Of a DNA stretch of 64,000 nt, positions 43,668 to 52,180 are shown piece by piece. Every line of letters starts with the position of its first letter. Position 1 is the first letter of the stretch. The stretch is from Mycolicibacterium porcinum. Lineage in GTDB: Bacteria; Actinomycetota; Actinomycetes; Mycobacteriales; Mycobacteriaceae. The position numbers were made by a program, and so were the translations under genes. The stretch is from the NCBI GenBank assembly GCA_001942045.1, contig MSTD01000023.1:692-64691 (forward strand). The letters run 5' to 3'. Below the pieces are notes generated by a model. The model ran no database searches, was not told the DNA's origin, and worked only from the letters and a program-made list of their open reading frames with translations.

Positions 43668-44795
43668 ATGGAACCCGCGATCCTGACACCCGAACTCGCC
43701 GGCGAGATCGCCGACGAGACCACCCACATCCTCGGGCACAACGTGCTGATCACCGATGCTCAAGCCCAGGTGATCGGCAGCGGCGACCGCTCACGCATCG
43801 GCAGCGTGCACGAGGCTTCGGTGGCGGTGCTGCGCACCGGAGTCGCCGCGAGTCATGACGCCGCGCAGGCGGCAGCGCTGGTCGGCGTGCGGCCCGGCAT
43901 CACCATGCCGATCGTGCTCGACGGTGCGGTGGTCGGCACCGTCGGCATCACCGGTCCGCCGGCGCAGGTGGTCAAGCTGGGCCGGCTGGTGCAGCGGCAG
44001 ACCGAGATCCTGCTGCGCGAGTCGCAGTTTCAGCGCACCCGGCTTTTGCGTGCGAATCGGCTCAACCAACTGGTGCGCGACATCGTGGAGTTCGACCCGC
44101 GGCTGATCGATGAACGGATCATTCATGCCGGCGGCGTCGAACTCGGCTACGACCTGAACCAACCGCGCGTGGCGGTCGTCTTCGAGGTGCAGCCCGGGCC
44201 CGAGAGCTACCCGTCCTCGGTGCGCGCGATCGGCGAGATCTTCGGTGCTCGGACGGATCTGGTCGCCGAACTCGCGACCGGTCGATACGTTGCGTTGCAT
44301 CGCCTTTCGCCGTCCGAGCCGCCACGGGACAAGACCAGGCGGGCAGCCGAACTGCTGCGCGAACGCCACGGCATCACCGCGCACGTCGGCATCGGCGAGG
44401 CGGGCGCGGGTGTCGCCGCGCTCGCCGAGTCCTATGCCGACGCGGTGGCGGCAGTACGGCTGGGCGCCGGCGGCTCCGCGATCGAGATCCACGAGATCGC
44501 CGACCTGAGAGTGGCGCAGGTGCTGGATTCGGTGAGCAACCAGGCGCGCGAGCGCTTCACGCGGTCACAGCTCGCGCAGCTGTCGAGCGAGAACGACTTC
44601 GCCTCGCTGCGAGCAACTTTGGTTGCCTGGTGTGAGAGCGGCTGCAATCTGGTGGCCACCGCGCAGCGGCTCGAGATCCACCGCAATACGGTGATCTATC
44701 GGCTGGACAAGATCTCTCGGCTCACCGTCCGGGACGTGCGCGAGCCGCGGACTGCCGTCGCACTGTATCTGGCGTGTCTGATGGCTGTCCGCTAG
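43668..44795 (+). CDS. CdaR-family (sugar-diacid-recognition) transcriptional regulator
   Basis: A 375-residue regulator. The N-terminal diacid-recognition domain (LTPELAGEIADETTHILGHNVLITD...RPGITMPIVLDGAVVGTVGI) covers about 1-130. The C-terminal PucR/CdaR helix-turn-helix is in LRATLVAWCESGCNLVATAQRLEIHRNTVIYRLDKI. E. coli CdaR activates glucarate/glycerate genes; here the adjacent divergent MFS transporter and flavin oxidase are the likely targets. The effector may be an organic acid related to their substrate. Confidence 0.87.
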   Translation: MEPAILTPELAGEIADETTHILGHNVLITDAQAQVIGSGDRSRIGSVHEASVAVLRTGVAASHDAAQAAALVGVRPGITMPIVLDGAVVGTVGITGPPAQVVKLGRLVQRQTEILLRESQFQRTRLLRANRLNQLVRDIVEFDPRLIDERIIHAGGVELGYDLNQPRVAVVFEVQPGPESYPSSVRAIGEIFGARTDLVAELATGRYVALHRLSPSEPPRDKTRRAAELLRERHGITAHVGIGEAGAGVAALAESYADAVAAVRLGAGGSAIEIHEIADLRVAQVLDSVSNQARERFTRSQLAQLSSENDFASLRATLVAWCESGCNLVATAQRLEIHRNTVIYRLDKISRLTVRDVREPRTAVALYLACLMAVR

Positions 44796-44807
44796 TACAC
44801 AATTCGA

Positions 44808-45485
44808 TCAGAAATGCCAGCGGGTGGTCTTGACGCGCTGCTGAAATGCCTCGAGGGCCGCCAGGTCCTTCTTCATCAGCGGCTTGTTGACCTTCTCGGT
44901 GAAGAAGTCGATCAGCGGGCCCGCGAAGAACGCGGTCATCACCGTCCCGATGCCGACCTGCCCATGGAAGGCCAGCGCCAGCGCGACGAACGCGAGGTCC
45001 TGGGCCACGCGCACCACCCGATACGGGAGCCGGGTGTGGTCGACGATGATCGGCGCGATCGCGTCGTACGGGGCGTTGCCCAGGGCCGCGGTCATGTACA
45101 TCGAGGCACCGGCGGCGAACAACGTGATCCCGATGAGGAACAGCACGGTCTGCTCGAGCCGGGTCGGCTCGCTCGGCAGCGGTGGGCTCAGCAGGGCCGA
45201 GAACCATTGGACGAAGTACCCGGTCATGACCATGTTGATGATCGAGCCGATCCCGATGTACATGCGGCCGAGGAAGAGGACCGGGATCAAGAGGACCGCG
45301 TTGCTGATCAGCTGATAGGTGCCGAGGTCGAGACCGATCGTGTTGCTGATGCCGATGTTGGCCGCGGTGTACGGATCCACGCCGACCTGCGCGACGCGCA
45401 GCACGGCCGAGCCGAAACCCAGGACCGCGACACCCACCAGGGCCCAGAACGACCGTCGCACGTAGTGCATGTTCTGAGCGCCCAC
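44808..45485 (-). CDS. YczE/YitT-like integral membrane protein
   Basis: A 225-residue protein with about five helices. RRSFWALVGVAVLGFGSAVLR, VDPYTAANIGISNTIGLDLGTYQ and GNAPYDAIAPIIVDHT are the pattern of the YczE family of unknown transporters/regulators. The GTG at 45485 begins the longest frame; ATG at 45470 (MHYVRRSFW) is an equal candidate. The C-terminus is cytoplasmic and basic. It is convergent with the CdaR gene (12 bp between stops). Confidence 0.75.
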   Translation of the reverse strand: MGAQNMHYVRRSFWALVGVAVLGFGSAVLRVAQVGVDPYTAANIGISNTIGLDLGTYQLISNAVLLIPVLFLGRMYIGIGSIINMVMTGYFVQWFSALLSPPLPSEPTRLEQTVLFLIGITLFAAGASMYMTAALGNAPYDAIAPIIVDHTRLPYRVVRVAQDLAFVALALAFHGQVGIGTVMTAFFAGPLIDFFTEKVNKPLMKKDLAALEAFQQRVKTTRWHF

Positions 45486-45558
45486 GATCCATGACTATGG
45501 CAGAGGTGGACGCGGCCGTTCGGCAGAAGAGAATTCCCCGTTGAGACCCAGCCGGTAG

Positions 45559-45816
45559 TTAGCGGGATTCGACCTCGGTCTCGACCAGCCCGGCGCTGCG
45601 GGCGCTGACGACGACGCGCTCCCAGCTGATCACCACGGCCGCGATCATCGTGATCGCGGTGGCGAAGCCGGCGAGTGAGGCAAGCACGGTCGCCCATTGG
45701 CCCTCGGCGCCCACGCCGAGCAGGATGGTGATCAACGCCCCGACGACGACCAGCGCAGCAGTCAGTGCACCGGGCCGCCGGATGCCTCGGCGCAAATATT
45801 CGATCGGCGTGGTCAT
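45559..45816 (-). CDS. Small two-helix membrane protein
   Basis: An 85-residue protein from ATG at 45816 (MTTPIEYLRRGIRRPG). A basic N-terminus is followed by two hydrophobic helices (about 17-37 and 45-66) and a short acidic tail. No family motif. An upstream in-frame ATG (45825) exists. Unknown function. Confidence 0.6.
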   Translation of the reverse strand: MTTPIEYLRRGIRRPGALTAALVVVGALITILLGVGAEGQWATVLASLAGFATAITMIAAVVISWERVVVSARSAGLVETEVESR

Positions 45817-45947
45817 ACAACCCACTGTCCCCGCGCTGGCTGAGCAGGCATGAAGCGTTTCCTATGGAAATGTTCTGAACCGAACCCTCCGCTGGCAAAA
45901 CCGTTCGATCCCTACCTGCGCACGCCGCACCGCTAAGGTGGTCCAAC

Positions 45948-46787
45948 ATGGCCAACTTGGATCGCCGAAAAATGATGATGCTGTCAGGTCTGGGCGTGAT
46001 GGCGGCGGCACTTCCCGCTCCACAAGCGCAGGCCCTCCCGACCAAGCCCCAGGCACCGCGCCTTCCGGCGCCCGCAGCGCCGCAAGCTGCGGCAAGCTAC
46101 GTGTTCGCGGATGAATTCGACGGTCCCGCGGGCTCGTCACCGAATACGTCGAAGTGGACCATCGCCAAGGCCCGCGAGACGATCAAGGACCCCACCTATT
46201 GGGAGCAGCCGGGCCGCATCGGCCAGTACCGGGACGACCGTAAGAACGCCTTCCTCGACGGCAAGGGAAATCTCGTCATCCGGGCCACGAAGGAAGGCGA
46301 CACCTACTACGGCGCCAAACTGGCGAGCGTGTGGGAAGGCGGCGCCGGGCACACCTGGGAAGCCCGGATCAAGTTCAACTGCCTGACGCCGGGCGCCTGG
46401 CCGGCCTTCTGGCTCGGCACCCTGGGCGAAGGCGAACTCGACATCGTCGAGTGGTACGGCAACGGCAAATGGCCGTCGGCGACCACGGTGCACGCCAAGT
46501 CGAACGGCGGCGAATGGGAGACCCACAACATCGCCGTCGACACCGCCTGGCACACCTGGCGCACCCAGTGGGACGCCAACGGCGCCCGGTTCTGGCAGGA
46601 CTACACCGAAGGCGCGAAGCCATACTTCGAGGTTTCGGCGAGCCAGCTGCCTGACTGGCCGTTCAACCAGCCGGGCTACACGATGTTCGTCGTGTTGAAC
46701 CTCGCGGTCGCCGGCTCCGGCGGCGAAGACCCCAGCGGGGGTACCTACCCGGCCGACATGCTCGTGGATTACGTGCGCGTCTGGTAG
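45948..46787 (+). CDS. Secreted glycoside hydrolase family 16 beta-glucanase
   Basis: A 279-residue secreted endoglucanase. The twin-arginine signal is LDRRKMMMLSGLGVMAAALP with cleavage near residue 30, so Tat export is likely. The GH16 catalytic motif ExDxxE is GELDIVEW with Glu163 (nucleophile), Asp165 and Glu168 (acid/base). Other family parts are FADEFDGPAGSSPNTSKW at the start of the catalytic jelly-roll and ADMLVDYVRVW at the end. The likely action is hydrolysis of beta-1,3(-1,4)-glucans, as for the Rv0315-type mycobacterial protein. No carbohydrate-binding domain is attached. Confidence 0.88.
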   Translation: MANLDRRKMMMLSGLGVMAAALPAPQAQALPTKPQAPRLPAPAAPQAAASYVFADEFDGPAGSSPNTSKWTIAKARETIKDPTYWEQPGRIGQYRDDRKNAFLDGKGNLVIRATKEGDTYYGAKLASVWEGGAGHTWEARIKFNCLTPGAWPAFWLGTLGEGELDIVEWYGNGKWPSATTVHAKSNGGEWETHNIAVDTAWHTWRTQWDANGARFWQDYTEGAKPYFEVSASQLPDWPFNQPGYTMFVVLNLAVAGSGGEDPSGGTYPADMLVDYVRVW

Positions 46788-46961
46788 CCACCCCATAGAG
46801 CTCGAACGCCGGCGACCACACCGTGGCCTGCACCGTCAACGATTCGTAAGTATTCGGTCGGGGGCGCGAATCGGTGGCCGCCAGCGGGTTACGTTGGCAT
46901 TCGGCTGACCCCGCACAAGGCAAACATGTTGGGGGCCAATGGATGTCAACAAGGACCCGAG

Positions 46962-47096
46962 ATGAGCTCTTCGACTCGTATGAGGAACGTCATTGCGTTC
47001 TTCAGGGCCGGCTACCCCGCCGACCTGACCCCTCCTGGGCACATCGCGTTGCTCGCCCTGTGCCCGGCTAGACCTCCATCCGTGACCCGACGATGA
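46962..47096 (+). pseudogene. Truncated DUF3349-like gene (N-terminal remnant)
   Basis: AAGGA precedes ATG at 46962. The frame reads RNVIAFFRAGYPADLTPPGH then IALLALC, matching the N-terminal helix and YP-turn of the small mycobacterial DUF3349 family. After about 47062 the similarity stops and the frame runs into unrelated sequence (the kup remnant on the other strand), ending at 47096. About 30 of the usual ~100 residues survive. The two truncations share one junction. Confidence 0.6.
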
Positions 47097-47207
47097 CGGT
47101 GCGGTCCGAAGGCAGGTTGAAATACCCAGCCGCGTCGGCCGTCACGAGCGAGGTGGCGATGAAAAGCCGCTTGCGCCAAGGCACCATGTTGCGGTCCGCC
47201 CCCAGCT
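47068..47207 (-). pseudogene. C-terminal remnant of a Kup-type potassium transporter
   Basis: On the reverse strand the frame ending at the TAG at 47068-47070 reads MVPWRKRLFIATSLVTADAA followed by GYFNLPSDRTVIVGSRMEV, the conserved C-terminus of Kup (KUP/TrkD) potassium uptake proteins. An in-frame TAG just upstream and the lack of any membrane helices show that more than nine tenths of the gene is missing. Confidence 0.7.
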
Positions 47208-47264
47208 AGCGGCGCGGCTCACCGGCGCACCCAGTGCGGTGAGTGCGCCGGTGGAGCCGCCGAT

Positions 47265-47882
47265 CTATTGCTTGGGCGTCACGGTCTCGGCGAAGGTGCC
47301 GTCACCGTTGTTCAGCCACGTGATGGTGCCGTGCTGAAATTCGCTGATCCAGCCGCCCTTCGCAACGTCCGGACCTCCGGCCGTCTCTGCCTCGTCGGCG
47401 GTCGGGAAACCCAGCTGCCCCGCTGGGCCGCCGTTGGCGGTGTAGACCCGCAAGATCTCGCCCTGCACCACGTGCGCACCGGTCGAGGGCGACGAATAGA
47501 TGGTGCCGTTGGCGAAGGCCTGCACGGTGCCGTCACCGACCTTCTCCGGCTGCGCGGTCGGGAGTCCCAGCTTCGCCTCACCGCCGGCCTTGGTGAATGC
47601 CTCGGCAGTCGGGCCGTCGAGGGTCACTTCCCCGATACCGGGCGCGTTGATGGTGCTGGGGGCACCGGCCATGGCGGACGACACCGCGCTTGAGGCAGAG
47701 CTGGCTCCGGTCTTGGCCGCGCTCGTGCCGGCATCGACCGCGGAGGAGGCGGCGCTGGTCGCGCTCGACAATGCGTCCTTGGCCCCCTCTTTCTGAGCAT
47801 CGGAACATGCGACGGCAGCAGCCCCGGCAATGGCGAAAGCTGCAGCCAGCGCACCTGTGCGTTTCATCAGCTTTGGGTTCAT
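47265..47882 (-). CDS. LGFP-repeat lipoprotein/exported protein
   Basis: A 205-residue protein from ATG at 47882 (MNPKLMKRTGAL). A signal peptide ends with a lipobox-like AAVACSD, so lipid attachment at that cysteine is likely. A helical Ala/Ser stretch (KDALSSATSAASSAVDAGTS) follows, then about two LGFP repeats (GGEAKLGLPTAQPEKVGDGT, GPAGQLGFPTADE) which are thought to bind cell-wall polysaccharide. The C-terminus is GTITWLNNGDGTFAET. MKRTG at 47867 is an alternative start. Probable cell-envelope anchoring role. Confidence 0.78.
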   Translation of the reverse strand: MNPKLMKRTGALAAAFAIAGAAAVACSDAQKEGAKDALSSATSAASSAVDAGTSAAKTGASSASSAVSSAMAGAPSTINAPGIGEVTLDGPTAEAFTKAGGEAKLGLPTAQPEKVGDGTVQAFANGTIYSSPSTGAHVVQGEILRVYTANGGPAGQLGFPTADEAETAGGPDVAKGGWISEFQHGTITWLNNGDGTFAETVTPKQ

Positions 47883-48189
47883 TTGCCGAACGTAACACCG
47901 CACACAACGCCCCGTCAGCAAATGTTGAGATCCTGGGACGGAATGCCCAGACCTGGGACGCTAGTCCCACATTCTGGCGCCGTCACGTACCGAAGCAATT
48001 TGCCGCAGCGACCAATTCCGTTAATTACGAGGGATTTTGGACTAAATCGTGGCGGTGGATCGTTGCGGGTGATCGAGCTGAAATCGTGGACATTGGCGCC
48101 GCAGCGTTCATGCCCCGACTCGTCGCGGCCACACCGAAGCGCACTGGCAAATATCGCGCCGACCGCGCGGGCCGGCACCGGCTCGACTA
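47883..48189. other. Intergenic region, 307 bp, nothing recognised
   Basis: AT-richer than its flanks. It holds the promoter region of the LGFP lipoprotein gene and the 3' flank of the dehydrogenase gene. No ORF with a ribosome site and no strong hairpin was seen. Confidence 0.5.
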
Positions 48190-49338
48190 TCAGGGAGCGG
48201 CTTGCGGCGTCACCAGGTACTTCTCGCCGGTCGCCTTCTTGAGATAGCTGTTGAACGCCTCGGGTTTGAGCAGCCCGGCCAGTGACACCTCTTGGGTGTA
48301 ATTGCTGGCGAATGTCGTGGTGAGCTCGGCGGCGACGCGGGCACGCAGCCGGGCGATGGTTTCCGGCCCGGCGCCAGCCAGAAACGGGGTCAGCAGCCAG
48401 CCGCCGACGCCCCAGGCCATCCCGAAGTTCCTGGTCAGGACCGTGGGGCCGGTGTCGAGGCTGCCGTAGATGTACACCTGCTTGTGGACGGCCGACCCGT
48501 ATCGGGAGTACTGGGTCGCGGTCGCGTTGGCCGCCTGCTCCATGCCGTTGAGGATCTGGCTGGCCAGCGTGCCGCCACCGGTGGCGTCGAATGCGAGCGT
48601 TGCCGACGTGGCCTTGAGCGCCTCGACGAGGTCTGCCTCGAAGGAGGGGGATGCCGAGTTGCAGACATGGGTGGCGCCCAGCTCGCGCAGGAGCTGCTGC
48701 TGTTCGGCCTTGCGGACGATGTTGACCAGTGGCACCCCGTCGGCGAGGCACGCCTTGACGAGCATCTGGCCGAGATTCGAGGCCGCGGCGGTGTGCACCA
48801 GCGCCGAATGTCCTTCGGCACGCATGGTTTCCAGCATGCCCAGCGCAGTGAGGGGATTGACGAACGACGAGGCGCCGTCCTTGGCCGTCGCGCCGTCGGG
48901 CAGCACAAGGCACGCCGCGGCGTTGACCACCCGGTACTGCGCGTACATCGCGCCGCCCGCGATGCCCACCGTCTTGCCCAGCAGGGCCTGGGCGGCCGGT
49001 GACGCCCCGGCGGCCACCACTGTGCCCGCACCTTCGTTGCCCACCGGAAGCGAGGCGCCGACGCGGGCCGACATGCCGGCCAGGGCGCCCTCCCGCAGCG
49101 GTGCGGTGACGACGGGACGCTCCGGCGTGCCCGCGACCGTCGCGGCAGTCATGTCGGCGGCGGCAGGAATCAGCAGCCCCAGGTCCGAAGGGTTGATCGG
49201 CGACGCCTCGACGCGGACCACGACTTCGTCGGTGGCCGGGGCAGGTACGTCGACCTCGTGCAACGACAGCTCAAGCGTGCCATCCGGCGTCACCAACGAC
49301 CGCAGTTCCAATGCGGTCTTGGGTAGTTCCTCGGTCAT
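48190..49338 (-). CDS. Quinone-oxidoreductase-like MDR dehydrogenase
   Basis: A 382-residue zinc-free medium-chain dehydrogenase. ASPINPSDLGLL is the N-terminal family motif, GNEGAGTVVAAG follows, and the nucleotide-binding region is HTAAASNLGQMLVKACLADG, which departs from the usual GxGxxG (AASNLG), as in some enoyl-reductase-like members. NADPH use is expected. No zinc ligand set is present. Substrate unknown. Confidence 0.8.
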   Translation of the reverse strand: MTEELPKTALELRSLVTPDGTLELSLHEVDVPAPATDEVVVRVEASPINPSDLGLLIPAAADMTAATVAGTPERPVVTAPLREGALAGMSARVGASLPVGNEGAGTVVAAGASPAAQALLGKTVGIAGGAMYAQYRVVNAAACLVLPDGATAKDGASSFVNPLTALGMLETMRAEGHSALVHTAAASNLGQMLVKACLADGVPLVNIVRKAEQQQLLRELGATHVCNSASPSFEADLVEALKATSATLAFDATGGGTLASQILNGMEQAANATATQYSRYGSAVHKQVYIYGSLDTGPTVLTRNFGMAWGVGGWLLTPFLAGAGPETIARLRARVAAELTTTFASNYTQEVSLAGLLKPEAFNSYLKKATGEKYLVTPQAAP

Positions 49339-49446
49339 GGTTGAACATTACGTCCGTTCTCGACGCCCACGGTGAGTCCCCGAATTTTGGTGCGATGGCG
49401 CCCTGTCGAGGCGGGTGAGAATGGAGCCAGCAGATTGGGGGGTGGC

Positions 49447-49962
49447 GTGGCGTACACGGTGTCGAAGGTTCGCAATTCGAAGCCCGACCTCCTGAGCACA
49501 GCAGCCGCCGACGCCGAGAAGTCAGCTCAACGGGTCGACGCGCAGATCGTCCAGGGCCGCGAGCAGATGACCAAGCTGCGCCAGGGCTGGACCGGCAAGG
49601 CGTCGGATGCGGCCGGCAAACAATACGACGAGCTCATCGCATATCAGCAGGCCTACAGCACGAAGCTGGAAGCGTTGAAGACGGCGCTGGACAAGCACGG
49701 CCCCAAGCTCGTTGATTACAAGGCGAAGGTCGATGCCGCGGTCAACGCTGCCGAGGGCCGATGGGACGTCGCCGACGACGGCTCTGTGTCGCTCGGCTTT
49801 TGGCTGAAGTGGTACGTGCGCACGAACCCGTGGCAGTGGTTCAGGGTCGAGGCGATGCGTATCGAGGTTGAGAACAACATCAAGCTGCTGCTCGCCAAGT
49901 TCGAGGCCGAAGACGTTGCCGCCGGCTACGCCATCCGCCAGATCGGCCGGGAGTTGACGTGA
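49447..49962 (+). CDS. WXG100-superfamily-like helical protein (T7SS partner)
   Basis: A 171-residue protein from GTG at 49447. An extended helical hairpin contains KLRQGWTGKASDAAGKQYDE, with the W-x-G turn of ESAT-6-like proteins between two helices, followed by a long second helix (LIAYQQAYSTKLEALKTALDKHG). The C-terminal 65 residues (LGFWLKWYVRTNPWQWFRVEA) are extra compared with standard 100-residue WXG proteins. Its stop overlaps the next gene (GTGA), which encodes a larger protein with a similar N-terminal helical region, suggesting a secreted heterodimer or chaperone pair. Confidence 0.72.
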   Translation: MAYTVSKVRNSKPDLLSTAAADAEKSAQRVDAQIVQGREQMTKLRQGWTGKASDAAGKQYDELIAYQQAYSTKLEALKTALDKHGPKLVDYKAKVDAAVNAAEGRWDVADDGSVSLGFWLKWYVRTNPWQWFRVEAMRIEVENNIKLLLAKFEAEDVAAGYAIRQIGRELT

Positions 49963-51131
49963 CGGCTCCGGACTTGAAAGTCGTCGACGACGAACTGCGC
50001 GCCACCTCAGGAGTGATGGACAAGATCGCGAGCGGCTTCTTCAACGACGGCGGCGGTCCCATCCTGAAGAGCGTCACAGGCGCCGACTCCGAACTCGACA
50101 GCACGAAAGCCTGCGGAGAGGTCGGCGACATCTTCCTCTCGTACGCGCAGACGCTCGGCGAAGGTGTGTCGATACACGCAGGCAAGCTCAGCGCGGCGGC
50201 GGGCCATTACGAACGCGGCGACACCGCAGCCGCCGAGGCGATCGACTTCGACCCGCCCGAGGAGCGCGAGCTGGAGGTCGGCGACGATCCGGGTGAACCC
50301 GGCTACGACCCGGTCACGGAATACGAAGAGGCCCTACAGGACTCAGGCCTGCTCGACGGCCCGAGCTCGGGCATGTACCGCGAGTGGCTGCAGAACGCTG
50401 CCGACAACGACGTACCCCCAGAGACGATCGTCGAGATCGCCCGGCAACAAAACATCACGCCGAAAAGCTTCGATGTCCTCAAGGGCTTGGAGCGTGTCAC
50501 GGACAACAACGGGACGCCAACCGACCCCACCGACGACAAGGATTACTTCATGCTGCCCGAAGGCGCGACTGCGGAACAGGCCCGGCAGGCGGCGCTGATG
50601 ACCTACATTCTCAACGCTGGTACCGGATACGGGTCGTCGCGAGGCAGCACCAATAACGACTTCGCGGAAACGCCCTATTCAGCGGCGGAGGTACAACGGA
50701 TCAAGGACCGGCAGGCGGCGAACAGCTGGAGCTACGAGTTGTTGGAACGCGCGACGGGGCGCTTCGCCGCCACGCCGAATGGCATGGTGATGGGGGTCGG
50801 AGGCGAGCTGATTCAGCAGACCGTCAGCCAAGAGGCAGGCACCTGCGTCGGCGATGTCTTCGCAGTCAACATCGACAATCCGACCAATGGTGCCGCTGCG
50901 CAGCTCCGCGACATCATTCAATCCGGAACCATGAAGTCCGATGCGGATCACGACGGCCAGCTCACGCGGGGCAATGACCTGGATCGTGTCCTACACCACG
51001 AGGAGCGGCACTCTCGGCAGTGGGCGGACAAGGGTTTCGCCAAATTTCTCCAGGAGTACTTCACACCAACCGAGGCAGAGCCCAACCCTTTCGAGACCAA
51101 TGCCGGCGCCAGTGATGGTGGCTACCGGTGA
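49959..51131 (+). CDS. Candidate T7SS effector with HExxH metalloprotease-like motif
   Basis: A 390-residue protein. Residues 1-95 form a helical WXG100-like/T7SS-target region (SGVMDKIASGFFNDGGGPIL...LSAAAGHYERGD). An acidic linker (about 96-125) follows, then a C-terminal domain. The end has DADHDGQLTRGNDLD, like an EF-hand/calcium loop, directly before HHEERHSRQW, in which H347-E348-x-x-H351 is a zinc metalloprotease motif. A third zinc ligand is not obvious. It is coupled on both sides (GTGA with the WXG protein, TGATG with the lipoprotein). The set resembles a polymorphic-toxin effector; toxicity is inference. Confidence 0.66.
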   Translation: MTAPDLKVVDDELRATSGVMDKIASGFFNDGGGPILKSVTGADSELDSTKACGEVGDIFLSYAQTLGEGVSIHAGKLSAAAGHYERGDTAAAEAIDFDPPEERELEVGDDPGEPGYDPVTEYEEALQDSGLLDGPSSGMYREWLQNAADNDVPPETIVEIARQQNITPKSFDVLKGLERVTDNNGTPTDPTDDKDYFMLPEGATAEQARQAALMTYILNAGTGYGSSRGSTNNDFAETPYSAAEVQRIKDRQAANSWSYELLERATGRFAATPNGMVMGVGGELIQQTVSQEAGTCVGDVFAVNIDNPTNGAAAQLRDIIQSGTMKSDADHDGQLTRGNDLDRVLHHEERHSRQWADKGFAKFLQEYFTPTEAEPNPFETNAGASDGGYR

Positions 51132-52159
51132 TGCGTCGGCTCTGCTCGATCCTGACGATCGTCGTGGTCGTGCTGGCTCTGGCCGGCTGCGACATTCACC
51201 AGGGCAAGGATCCTTTCGAGACTTCATTGCCGTCATCGAAGCTCGGGTTCCGCGTCACTGGCGGTCAACTGCACCTCTGGACCGGGTCGCCGTGCGAAGG
51301 GACAACTCAGGTCGTCGTCAAAATCCGTGGTCCGGAAAGCGGCGAGACCACTTTGGCGATCTACACTCCTACCCTGGAGCCGGGGCTGACACCGGGTGTC
51401 GAGTTCGAACACCTCGCACTTGACGGCCCCTATCCCGGCTTCAACGTCAAAGACCCCTTGCCACCGGGGTTCGATTGGCGCAATGCAGAATTCATTCAGA
51501 TCGAGGTCCAGGGTCCACCCGTAGCCCGGGGACTGGACCGGAACTTCGCCTCGATTGCCACCGAGATCACTGAGCATTCCTCCGAGCATCCCGAGGACAG
51601 CTATTTCTTTCCCGACGTCGGCTGGCTCAACCCCGACGAAGTCGCGGCCAAGGACGGCAAGGAGTTCCTGACGGTCTGTACACCCGACCCCGCCAAGGAA
51701 GAGTCCAAGCAGGCGGTCGTCGGTGTGCGCGTCACCGACGGTGCCCTGCGGTTCTGGACAGGCTCACCGTGTCCCTTCGACTCCGGGGTGATGCTCACCT
51801 TCCAGCCCGGACAGGCCGAGACGATTATGCAGAAGGTCGAGCATTCCAGCGAGGGCGTCGAGTACGTCAGCTTCGGTGGCCCTGCCCCTGATCCGGAGCT
51901 CACCGTCACTCATCCTGCTCCCCACGACTTCGATTGGCGCACTGCAAAAACCGTCCTTTTCCGCCTCATCGAAACCAGGCCGGAGAACCGGAACAGCAGG
52001 CAAATCGTGTGGAGCAAGGCCACCGAACTGGCCGCGCCCATCACCGAATCCGCGCAACATCCTGCTGACACCTATTACTTCGAAGGACACGGTTGGCTGA
52101 ACCCAGCTGACGTCGCTGCCCGCGACGGCACGTCGATGCAGACGATCTGCGGCAGGTAA
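51131..52159 (+). CDS. Lipoprotein with internally duplicated domain, candidate immunity protein
   Basis: A 342-residue lipoprotein. The signal peptide (LCSILTIVVVVLALAGCDIH) ends with the lipobox LAGC. Two similar domains follow: about residues 38-178 and about 197-342. Shared blocks are FRVTGGQLHLWTGSPC versus VRVTDGALRFWTGSPC, FDWRNAE versus FDWRTAK, and GWLNPDEVAAKDGKEF versus GWLNPADVAARDGTSM. ATG at 51131 overlaps the effector stop (TGATG); GTG at 51128 is possible. An extracytoplasmic lipoprotein directly behind a secreted HExxH protein could block its action, or be its target. Confidence 0.68.
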   Translation: MRRLCSILTIVVVVLALAGCDIHQGKDPFETSLPSSKLGFRVTGGQLHLWTGSPCEGTTQVVVKIRGPESGETTLAIYTPTLEPGLTPGVEFEHLALDGPYPGFNVKDPLPPGFDWRNAEFIQIEVQGPPVARGLDRNFASIATEITEHSSEHPEDSYFFPDVGWLNPDEVAAKDGKEFLTVCTPDPAKEESKQAVVGVRVTDGALRFWTGSPCPFDSGVMLTFQPGQAETIMQKVEHSSEGVEYVSFGGPAPDPELTVTHPAPHDFDWRTAKTVLFRLIETRPENRNSRQIVWSKATELAAPITESAQHPADTYYFEGHGWLNPADVAARDGTSMQTICGR

Positions 52160-52180
52160 CTGCGCCGACCGGTGCCGGCA

